This document shows positions 1 through 12,000 of a stretch of DNA of 36,883 bases, piece by piece. Below the pieces are notes generated by a model. The model was not told where the DNA came from and made no database searches. It was given only the letters and a program-made list of their open reading frames with translations. The translations under genes were made by a program, and so were the position numbers. This DNA comes from an uncultured Pseudomonadota bacterium (GTDB taxonomy: Bacteria; Pseudomonadota; Gammaproteobacteria; Burkholderiales; Methylophilaceae), in assembly GCA_903876765.1 (NCBI GenBank), contig CAIRBH010000039.1, positions 1 to 36,883 on the forward strand, written 5' to 3'. Position 1 is the stretch's first letter. Each line of letters begins with the position of its first letter.

Positions 1-1
1 C

Positions 2-3000
2 CTCAACATGACGGCGGATTTCAACAACGTCAGCGGTATGTGGGCGACTAATAGCCTAGCGGGTAGTGGCTTTGTGCCAGTCGGTGCGGATTATGGCAGC
101 CCATTCACAGGCACTTTTGATGGGCAAAATCACACCATCACAGGATTAACCATTATTCGCCCAAGCACTTTGGGTGTGGGATTGTTCGGTTATGGCAATG
201 CTAGTATCAGTAATGTGGGTTTAGTTGATGTGGCTATTAGCGGTCAAGACAATGTGGGTGGTTTGCTTGGTAATAACTTCGGCAGCATTAGCAACAGTTA
301 TGTGACTGGTATGGTAGAAGGCACCGGATCTAATGTCGGTGGCCTAGTTGGGGTTAATTCTATTGGTGGCACCATTACTGATAGTCATGCCAGTGCTAGC
401 GTCACTGGCAGCTATTGTTTAGGTGGCCTAGTTGGTAGTAATTATGGCGGTACTATTAGTCAAAGTTATGCTACGGGTGCGGTCAGTGCTAGCAATAGTA
501 ATGCGGGCGGTTTGCTTGGTTTTAATTTTTGGGGAGATATCGTTGATAGTTATGCCACTGGCAATGTGCATGTTGACGATCAAAATGCTGGCGGTCTGGT
601 TGGCCAAAATAGATATTCTACAATTACCAATAGCTATGCCACTGGTAATGTTTCTGGTAGCGGCGATGTTGGTGGCTTGGTGGGGCATAATGGTGAGCTT
701 GGATCAGCGTTTGGCATTATCAGCAACAGCTATGCCTCAGGTAGTGTTACGGGGCTAGCTAACTCTATTGGTGGTTTGGTGGGTTACAACGGTGACGAGA
801 TTGCTAATAGTTATGCCATTGGCAGTGTGATAGGCGTGGAATATGTCGGCGGTCTAGTGGGTTACAACGATGGCAACATTTACAACGATGGCAACATTAG
901 TAATAGTTATGCTACAGGTGCGGTAACAGGAACCAATTCTTATGGCGGCTTAGTCGGTTATAACGGTGGTGTGGTCACTAGCAGTTTTTGGGATAGACAA
1001 ACCACAGGCCAGTTAACATCGGCGGGATCGCTCGATGGTGATGGCAAAACTACCGCCGAGCTACTGAGTTTAAGCACCTATGCGGGCTGGAGTTTTGGCG
1101 ACGCGCCCAACTCTGGCACTTGGTTTATGTTAGCTGGCGAAACCCGCCCCTTCTTGCAATCTGAATATAGCACCACGATTAGCAATAGCCATCAATTACA
1201 ACTGATGGCCATGGATCTAACCGCCAACTATACGCTGGCCAATAACCTCAACATGACGGCGGATTTCAACAACGTCAGCGGTATGTGGGCGACTGATAGC
1301 ATAACGGGCAGCGGCTTTGTGCCAGTGGGTTCGGATGCACACCAGTTTACTGGCAGCTTGGATGGCCTAGGCCATAGCATTACGGGCTTGTATATTAGTC
1401 GCAATAGCAATCAACTAGGTTTGTTTGGCGTTAACGTAGGCAGCATTAGCAATGTTGGTTTGATAGGCGTTAGTATCACTGGCGGTGATTATGTAGGTGG
1501 CTTGATAGGCACTAATCATGGCGGCAGTATTCGTAACAGTTATGCCACTGGCTATGTTACAGGCAGTGATTATGTAGGTGGCTTGATAGGCAAGAGCTAC
1601 GGTGCCGACATCAGCAATAGTTATTTTACTGGCAGTGTGCTGGGGAGTCTCTATGTGGGCGGTCTAGTTGGCATGAACAGCAATGATGACTACACTTACA
1701 TGGCAGGCTCAATTAGCCATAGTTATGCCAACGCTTTAGTGGAAGGCAATGATCAAGTCGGCGGTTTGGTGGGTAGTAATAGTGGTGATATTACTGCTAG
1801 TGACGCGACGGGTGATGTGGTTAATTCAAGCGGTGCCGGCTCAGTGGGCGGCTTGGTGGGCTATAACGCAATCTATGGCATTATAGATATCAGTTACGCC
1901 ACTGGCAACGTCAGTGGCACTACAGCAGTCGGCGGTTTGGTCGGCAGTAATAGTGGCGACGTGACTGCTAGTTTTGCCACAGGTAGCGTCCATGGTATTG
2001 ATGCGGTCGGCGGCTTAGTTGGTGGCAACTATGGTGGCAGCGTGAGCAATAGCTACGCGACTGGCAATGTGACCGCCGATATTGGCTTGGGCGGCAGTGA
2101 TGTCGGTGGCTTAATCGGGCTGAGCGACGGCAATATTACCAATAGCTACGCCAGCGGCGCTGTGCTAGGCAAGCTACACGTTGGCGGTTTAATTGGCAGT
2201 TCAGGCGCTACTTATGGTTCTACCATCAGCAATAGCTATGCCAGCGGCAATGTCACGGGTGATCAGCGTGTGGGTGGTTTGGTGGGTAATAACTATGGCT
2301 TTGTTATCAGCAGTTATGCGCTGGGAGACGTCTCTGGCAATAGCGCGGTTGGCGGCCTAGTGGGCTATAACAGCAGCACAGGTATTATCAACACCACTTA
2401 TGCCACTGGCGCGGGCGGTATTAGCCCTAGTTTTGGTGGTTTGGTTGGCGAGAACGATGGTGGCACCATAACTGGTAGCTATTGGGATACCGACAGCTCA
2501 GCTACCTCATCGGGTATTGCTTGGGATAGTGGCACTGGTTCTATAGGTTCTATAGATGTCACAGGTTTAAGCACTGCTGATTTCTTAAATGCCAATCGCT
2601 TTCTTTTCTGGAGTTTTGGACCAACGCCCAACACCGGCACATGGTTCATGATAGAGGGACAAACCCGCCCCTTCTTGCAATCTGAATACAGCACCAACAT
2701 TAGCAATAACCACCAATTGCAACTGATGGCTATGGATATGACTGCCCGTTACACGCTGGCCAATAACCTCAACATGACGGCGGATTTCAACAACGTCAGC
2801 GGCATGTGGGCCACCGATATTACAGCGGCGCAAGGCCAAGGCTTTGCAAGCTTAGCCCAGCATAATGAGGATAGTTTTACCGGTAGTTTAAATGGCTTAG
2901 GCCACAGCATTACTGGCTTGTATATTAATCGGCCTGCGGATAATTACGTTGGCTTATTTGGGTATGGCGATAGCACTGGCAGTATCAGCAATTTAGGCTT

Positions 3001-6000
3001 GTTGGCAGTGAATATTACTGGCCAAGCTTACGTCGGTGGTTTGATTGGGGGCAACTATGGCGGCACTATTCGCAATAGCTATGTCACAGGCAGTATCATG
3101 GGTGGTAATTATGTGGGTGGTTTGGTCGGCAGAAACTACGGCAACATTAGCAACAGCTCTGCCACTGGCACAGTATCAGGTAATAGCAATGTAGGTGGCT
3201 TAGTTGGAGAGCATTCCTTTGGCACGATTAGCGGCAGTCATGCCAATGTCGATGTGACTGGCTCACCTGATGGCAGCTCTTATGTAGGGGGCTTGGTTGG
3301 ACTAAGTTACAGCTTGATTAGCACTAGCTATGCCAGCGGCAATGTCACGGGTGACCAGCATGTGGGTGGTTTGGTTGGGCTAAGTTGTAACTTGATTAGC
3401 ACTAGCTATGCCAGCGGCAATGTCACGGGTGATCAGCGTGTGGGTGGTTTGGTGGGTAATAACTATGGCGAAATCAGTGCTAGTTACGCCACTGGCAACG
3501 TCATAGGCGATACTAATTATTCGCAAAATTTAGTCGGTGGTTTAGTCGGTAATAATGATGGCCACATTAGCAACAGTCATGCGACTGGCACGGTGACAGG
3601 CAGCTCTGACTATGTGGGGGGGTTGGTCGGTAGAAACTATAGCAACATTAGCACCAGTTATGCCACAGGGGCAGTGACAGGCGATAGCTACGTGGGTGGT
3701 CTAGTCGGTGCTCATATTGGCTACTCTAGTAGTATCAGCACCAGCAATGCTACAGGTGCCGTGACAGGCAATAGCTACGTGGGTGGTCTAGTCGGTGGTA
3801 ATTATGGCGGGACGATTAGTGAGGTTTACGCTACAGGTGCCGTGACCGGCAATAGCTACGTGGGTGGTCTAGTCGGTGGTAATAGTGGCGACGTAAGCAC
3901 CTCTTTTGCCAGTGGTCGTGTCATGGGTGGCAGTCATACGGGTGGTTTGATTGGCCAGAACTATGGTGGTGATATTATCTATAGTTTTTGGGATACCAAT
4001 AGCACTGGCCAATTAAGCTCAGATGGCGGCGCAGGCAAAACTACCGCCGAGCTGCTGACTTTAAGCACCTATGCGGGCTGGAGCTTTGGCGTCGCGCCCA
4101 ACTCTGGCACTTGGTTCATGTTAGAGGGCGAAACCCGTCCGTTCTTGCAATCTGAATACAGCACCACGATTAGCAATAGCCATCAATTACAACTGATGGC
4201 CATGGATCTAACCGCCAACTACACGCTAGCCAATAACATCAACATGACGGCCGATTTTAACAACGTTAGCGGCATGTGGGCGACCAATGGTGCTGCCTTA
4301 ACTGGTAAAGGGTTTGTGCAAATTGGTACGGATGAGGGCCATGAGTTTACTGGTAACTTTGACGGCCTAGGCCATACTATCAGCGGTTTAACCATCAATC
4401 GACCACTGGAATCCGATGTGGCGCTGTTTGGTTATGGCGATGCCAATATCAGCAATGTGGGCTTGCTGAATGTCAATATCACGGCCAATGGTTTTGTCGG
4501 CGGCTTGGTGGCAGATAACTTCGGCAGTATTAGTAATAGTTATGTGACAGGCACAGTTACTGGTCTTGGTGGTTTTGTGGGTGGTTTGGTCAGCAGCAAC
4601 TACGGTAGCGTCAGTCACAGCCATGCGGACGTTGAGGTGCTTGGTACTGATAATGTGGGCGGTTTAATCGGCAACAATGACTATGCCGCAACAGTTAGCA
4701 ACGCTTATGCCTTAGGCAGCGTTACTGCTACTGGCGATAATGTCGGCGGTTTGGTGGGCTTGACTGACGCATACACTAGCATTAGCAACAGCTATGCCAG
4801 TAGTGATGTGCAAAGCACGGGTAATAGTGTGGGTGGTTTGGTAGGTTTTGCTGAAGGCGGCACCAGTATTAGCAGCAGCTATGCTACGGGCAGTGTGACG
4901 GGTGATGGCCATCTTGGCGGCTTGGTTGGCCACATTAACTCTGGCAATATTAGCAACAGTTACGCCACGGGTGACGTCACTAGCACAAGCAATGCAGACT
5001 GGGTGGGCGGCCTGATAGGCTACAGCCAAGCGACAGTGGCACAAACTTATGCCACAGGTTTGGTGACCAGTACGGGCATAAATGTGGGTGGCCTGGTAGG
5101 CCAAAACGATAGTGGTGCTGTAGTTAATAGTTACTGGAATACAATCAATACAGACAATGGCAACGGCACTGGCCTGAGCGCTAGCCAAATGCGCGATAGC
5201 GCCAATTTTAGCGGTTTTAATTTTACTAACACAGCGGGTGCCACAGGCAATAACTGGGTGTTGGTCAATATCAATGGTCATTTAAATAATGCGGGCGGTG
5301 TGGCTGGTGCAACCACACCTATGCTGGCCTCAGAATATGCTGGCAGCATAGACAATGCCCACCAATTGCAGTTAATGGCTATGGATTTAACAGCCCATTA
5401 CAGCCTAGCGCAAAATATAGACGCCAGTAAAACCGCAAGTCTGCATGATGTTTGGGCTGACGCAGGTGGTTTTGTGCCAGTCGGTAGTAATGGTGGCTAT
5501 TTTACTGGCAGTTTTGATGGTCTAGGTCACACCATTAGCGGCTTAACCATAAATCGCCCGTTCATAAATGGCGTGGGTCTGTTTGGTTACGGCCAAGATA
5601 TTAGTAATGTTGGCTTGATTAATGCAGAGATTACAGGACAGTATTTAGTGGGCGGGCTAGTTGGCTTCACTATAGGCGACATACAAAATAGTTATGTGAC
5701 AGGGAATATTACTGGACTATATTATGTAGGCGGCTTAGCTGGTTACACGGATGGCGACATTATCAATAGCAATGCCAGTACCACTTTGATTGGCAACCAA
5801 CGTATCGGCGGTTTGGTCGGATTAGTGAACTGGAATGGTGTAATCAGTCACAGCTATGCCACAGGCACCGTGACTGGTACTAACAACGTGGGTGGTTTGG
5901 TGGGAGCTAACTATGGCAAAATAAACAATAGCTATGCCAATGAAACGGTCACTGGAACTAATAAAGTCGGTGGTTTGGTTGGCGCAAATAAAGCTAGTAT

Positions 6001-9000
6001 AGACACTAGCTATGCCGAAGGCAGTGCCACTGGTACTAGAAAAGTGGGAGGTTTAGTGGGGGCTAACTATGGCAACGTAGACACTAGCTATGCCGTAGCT
6101 AGCAGCACTGGGACTAGTAAAGTCGGTGGTTTAGTGGGGGCTAACTATGGCAACGTAGACACTAGCTATGCCAGCGGCGCGGTCAGTGGTGTTAGTCAAC
6201 TTGGTGGTTTGATAGGCCTTAACAGCAATTCAGTCACTAATAGTTTGTGGGATAGCCAGACCACAGGTCAGTCAACATCAGCAGGCTCAGCCGATAGCGA
6301 TGGCAAAATCACGGCACAGCTACTCACCCTTAGCACTTATACCGATGCAGGCTGGAGTTTTGGCAATGCACCCAACTCTGGCACTTGGTTCATGTTAGAA
6401 GGCCAAACTCGTCCGTTCTTGCAATCTGAATACAGCACCAGCATCAGCAATAGCCATCAATTACAACTGATGGCCATGGATTTAACGGCCAACTACACGC
6501 TGGCCAATAATATAGACATGAGCTCAGCCTTTAATAATGTGGGTGGTATGTGGGTGACAGATATCGCCACACATACTGGTCAAGGTTTTGTCACCATAGG
6601 CCAAGTGTTTGATTTCACCGGTAGTTTTGATGGCCTAGGCCATACCATTAGCGGTTTAACCATTAATCGGCCAACAGAATACGATGTAGCGTTATTTGGC
6701 TATAACCACGGCAGTATCAGCAATGTGGGCTTGCTTAACGTCAGTATTACCGCTGACAGTTATGTGGGTGGCTTAGTGTCTGACAACTACGGTAGGATCA
6801 GCAATAGCTATGTGACTGGCACGGTAGTAGCCTATAACAGTGTGGGTGGCTTGGTGGGTACAAATGGCGGCATTATTAGCAATAGCTATAGCACTGCCGA
6901 TGTCACTGGTGAGAATAAAGTAGGCGGCTTGGTGGGTGAGAATTTCTCAGTCGTCAACAATAGCTATGCCAGCGGCAACATCAATGGCACTAGTAATGTG
7001 GCTGGCTTAGTCGGCTGGAATGAAGGCGAGATTAGTAATAGTTACGCCAGTAGTAATGTACTAGGGACTTTTGATATTGGTGGTTTAGTTGGCTACAACG
7101 ATGGCACGCTGAGTAATAGTTTTTACAATCTAGATGAGGTAACAATTAACGGCACACATCAGTTGACGGCAGGGGGTATTTACAGCGGTCAATATGAGGC
7201 ATGGAGACTGAACAATAACACGCTGAATATCAGCGATTACTTGACTATGAGCGATGGTAGCTACCAAATTAGCAGTGTGCAAAATTTTAAAGACATGCTG
7301 GGTTTTGCGGAAACCAATAGCTACTATTTTATACAGACAGCAGATATTAACTTGTTGGCTAATGCTGGCTTGTACATGCCTTATTTTGCTGGTAACTACA
7401 ATGGCCAAAACCTTAGTATTTATAATGCGGTGCTTGATTTATCGGGTAATTCTAATATAGGCCTATTTGGTGATTTACGTGGTAGCTTGATCTATACCAA
7501 CGCGATCAATGTTGATGTCACAGGCGGTACCAACGTCGGTGGTTTGGTTGGCCGAGTGGCCTACGGTTCGTCAGTGTTAAGCAGTATTGCCACGGGGCAG
7601 GTGATGAGTTATGGCCAAAATGCGGGCGGTTTAGTGGGTTATAACGAGGGTCACATTAATGATGTTGATGCCTATGTTGTGATAAATGGTGGTGCGGTAG
7701 CCAATAATATAGGTGGTTTAGTAGGCTACAACGATGGCGATATCAGCAATGCCAATGCCTATAGCCATGTATATGCCGACAATGGCGGCACTTACGGCAA
7801 TGCGGTAGGCGGCTTAGTAGGTAAAAATTATGGCAATTTAAGCAATGTGTATGCTTATGGCAATGTGACGGGCAGCAGCCAAGTAGGCGGTCTGGTGGGT
7901 AGCAACCAGGGAGGCAGCATCGCCTATGGTTATGGCTATGGTAACGTCACGGCTAGCCGGGATGATGTCGGTGGTTTGGTTGGCTTGAGTAGTGCTACTT
8001 ATCGTAATGCTAGTATCAGTCACAGTGAGGCTTTTGGGCTGGTGTCTGGCGTGAATAATGTAGGCGGCTTGGTGGGCAAAAATGCTGTTGACTCATATTA
8101 CGACAATTATATTTTTAGCAATGGCATTGTGTCGGCCAGTATTACCGATAGCTATGCCACAGGTCAGGTCACGGGTAGCTATCAGGTAGGTGGTTTGGTC
8201 GGTTTAAATGAAAGCGCTATTCATGTGGTGAATGCGCATATTGACCACATCAGTGCTGACGTCAGCATCGCTAATAGTTATGCTACAGGCAGTGTAACAG
8301 GCGATCATCATGTGGGTGGCTTGGTCGGTCTCAATCAAAGCATAATCACTAACGATGGTGGCACTATAGACACCAGCAGCGCTAGTGCCAGTGTTGCTGA
8401 TAGTTATGCCACTGGTGCGGTCACGGGTGGCTATCAGGTGGGCGGCTTAGTCGGCACTAATAATGACGATATTAGCTCTATTTCTTACGACGATGCCCCG
8501 CCTATCATCGATAGCACTACCAGCGCCAGCATCAGCAATAGTCACGCCACTGGCAACGTTGCCATGTTAGATGTTGTTACTTATTCAGCAGGCGGCTTGG
8601 TCGGCGCCAATTATGGCCTGATTGAAAATAGTTATGCAACGGGTAAGGTCAGTGGCTTTGATTTCATAGGTGGCTTAGTGGGCTATGAAGAGGGCGGCGC
8701 TATTATTAATAGCTACGCCACTGGTGATGCGACTGGTAAAGGCCAGTATGTAGGTGGTTTGGCCGGGAGTAACGAGTTCGGCAGCATTAGTAATAGTTTC
8801 GCAACTGGCAATGTGAGTGGTCCTGATGATGCGGGTGGCTTAGTCGGTTACAACAGCGGCGATATTAGCACTAGCTATGCGACTGGTCGGGTAAGAGGTG
8901 GCAGTTATGCTGGCGGTTTGGTTGGCTTTAACCTCGGCACGATAGACACCAGTTATGCCACGGGCGCGGTGACAGGCAATGCACGATTAGGTGGCTTGGT

Positions 9001-12000
9001 GGGTGACGGGAATGCTAACAACGTGATGAATAGCTACTGGGATACGACTAGCAGCGGCCAATTAAGCTCTGCTGGTGGTGTGGGCTTAACAAGCACGGCA
9101 CTATTACATGCCGAGAATTACACAGGCTTTGACTTTGTTAGCGATTGGTTCTTAATCCAAGGTGAAACTCGCCCCTTCCTGCAAATGGAGTACAGCACCA
9201 GCATCACTAACGCCCATCAATTGCAACTGATGGCCATGGATCTAACCGCGCGTTATACCTTGGCCAATAACATAGCCATGACGGCGGATTTTAATAATAC
9301 CAGCGGCATGTGGGCCACCAATATTGGCTTAGCTACGGGTAGTGGTTTTGTGCCAGTGGGAACGAACGCAGACAATTTTACTGGTACGTTTGACGGCCTA
9401 GGCCATACCATTACTGGTTTAACCATCAATCGCCCTAAGTTAGACGGTGTGGGCCTATTTGGCTATGGGCAGGATATTAATCATGTTGGCTTGATAGATG
9501 TCAATATTACTGGTGAGAATTTTGTCGGTGGTTTAGTCGGTAATAGCTATCGCAGCATCAGCAGTAGTTATGTCACTAATAGTTATGTCACTGGTAGCGT
9601 CAGCGGCAATAATGAAGTAGGTGGCCTAGTTGGGGTAAGCAGCTTTGCTAACATCAGGAACAGCTATGCCACGGCTACGGTATCGGGTGCAAGCGATGTG
9701 GGCGGTCTGGTGGGGTTCAACTACGCCAGCAACATTGATAATAGCTACGCCACTGGGGTCGTGAGTGGAATTGCTAATGTGGGCGGCTTGGTTGGGATGA
9801 ATTATAGTAGCACTATTACCAATGCTTACGCTACGGGTGCAGTGACTGGAAATAGCGCTGCTGGTGGTTTGGTAGGAGCTAGGGGTATTTACAGCAACAT
9901 CAGTGATAGTTTTTGGGATACAGACACCACAGGTCAATTAAGTTCGGCTGGTGGTACAGGCAAAACCACGGCAGAACTCTTGAGTGCTAGCACCTATGCC
10001 AGTTGGAATGTTAGCTCAACGCCAGATTCAGGCATCTGGTTTATAGTGGATGGCGAAACGCGGCCCTTCCTGCAAATGGAATACAGCACCAACATTAGTA
10101 ATAGCCATCAATTACAGCTGATGGCTATGGATTTAGGCGCCAACTACACGCTGGCTAATAATATAGATATGACGGCAGACTTTAACAATACCAGCGGCAT
10201 GTGGGGCACCAATGCTAGCGCAGGTCGTGGCTTTGTACCAGTGGGCAGCTATGGTGACGGGTTTAGAGCTAGCTTTGATGGGCAAAATCATGTGATTACC
10301 GGGTTGAGCATTAATCGAGCAGAAAGTTACGGTGGCCTGTTTGGTTACACCAATGATTTTACTGATATCCATGATGTTGGTTTGATTAATGCTAGCGTTA
10401 TTGGCTATAACTATACTGGCGGGCTGGTTGGCTTAAATCATGGCACCATTGAAAACACTTACTTCTCAGGGCAGGTTGTAGGGCTCTCGCATGTTGGCGG
10501 TTTGGTCGGTGATAACGCTGGCAACATCCTCAATAGTTACAGCAGTGGTAGCTTGCAAGCATGGAATCGAATAGGCGGCTTGGTGGGCATTAATAATGGC
10601 TTGATTAGCAATACTTACAGCACCATGAGTGTTGCTGGTAGGCAAGATAATATCGGTGGATTGGTCGGGGGCAATGGCGGCACCATAGAACAAAGTTATG
10701 CCAGCGGTCATGTAGGGGGCGGATTTGGCACACAAGGCAGCCTAGTTGGTAACAATTCTGGTACGGTTAGCCAAAGTTTTTGGGATGCCGATATTTCAGG
10801 GGCGGTTGCAGGCATAGGCGGCGGTGTAAGCGCTGGCGCAGAGGGAAAAACCACGCTAGAACTCTTGAGTGCTAGCACCTATGCCAGTTGGAATGTTGGC
10901 TCAACGCCAAATTCAGGCACTTGGTTTATGGTGGATGGCGAAACGCGGCCCTTCCTGCAAATGGAATACAGCACCAACATTAGTAATAGCCATCAATTAC
11001 AGCTTATGGCCATGGACTTAAACGCCAACTACACGCTGGCTAATAATATAGATATGACGGCAGACTTTAACAATGCCAGCAGCATGTGGGGTACCGATAT
11101 TGGCGCAGCAACCGGCGCTGGCTTCGTGCCAGTGGGAACGGACACAGCCAATTTTACTGGCAGCTTTGACGGGCAGGGTCACACCATCAGCGGCTTAACC
11201 ATCTATCGGCCTACATTAATTGGTGTGGGCTTGTTTGGCTATGGTCAAGGCGCTAGCAATGTTGGTTTGCTGAATGTTGACATTACTGGCGCTGGGTCTA
11301 TCGGCGGTTTAATCGGTAACAACAGTGGCTCTATCATCAATAGTTATGCGATAGGCAGCGTGACGGGCGGCGGCTACAACATTGGCGGTTTGGTGGGTTA
11401 TAACAACGGCGATATCAGCAGTAGCTATGCTAAAGGTCGCGTGCAGGGGCTATATGCTGTTGGCGGTCTGGTTGGTTGGAATAATGGAGCCATCGCCAAT
11501 AGCTACGCTACAGGCGCGGTATATGGTGCTAACTATATAGGCGGTCTGGTTGGTTGGAATAGTGGAGCCATCGCCAATAGCTATGCCACGAGCGACATTC
11601 ATGCGGATAGCACCATTGGCGGTCTGGTGGGAGTCAATAGTAACAACGCTAGCATCAGCAATAGTTATGCGATGGGTGCTGTGTTTGGCTATGAGTTTGT
11701 GGGCGGCTTAGTGGGTAGCAACGAGGGGAACGCTAGCATTAGCAATAGTTATGCGATGGGTGCTGTGTCTGGATATGTAAGTTTAGGCGGTCTAGTGGGT
11801 AGTAATCAGATGAGTTCTACCGTCGCTGATAGTTTTTGGAATATTGATACTACAACTCAAGCCGTTGGCATAGGCCGTATAGGATCAGACCAAAGCGGTG
11901 TGACGGGCCTTGATGCTGAACAGATGACGCAAGTTGCTAGCTTTAGTCGCTGGGGAGCCGACATTAATAATACGGGCGAAACTGGCGCGGTTTGGCGTAT

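Noticed and set aside
432-758. Overlapping same-strand frame in the exoprotein gene
   Set aside because: It overlaps the large frame entirely and has biased Met/Val/Leu composition caused by repeat codons read out of phase.
4712-5281. Long antisense open frame (189 codons) within the exoprotein gene
   Set aside because: It is a frame shadow created by the regular repeat codons; its translation is low-complexity Thr/Ala/His-rich without start signal or motif. The other antisense frames of the repeat region are alike.
2233-11800. CRISPR-like repetition
   Set aside because: Repeats are in-frame protein repeats with 78-84-nt periods inside one open frame and have no unique spacers.
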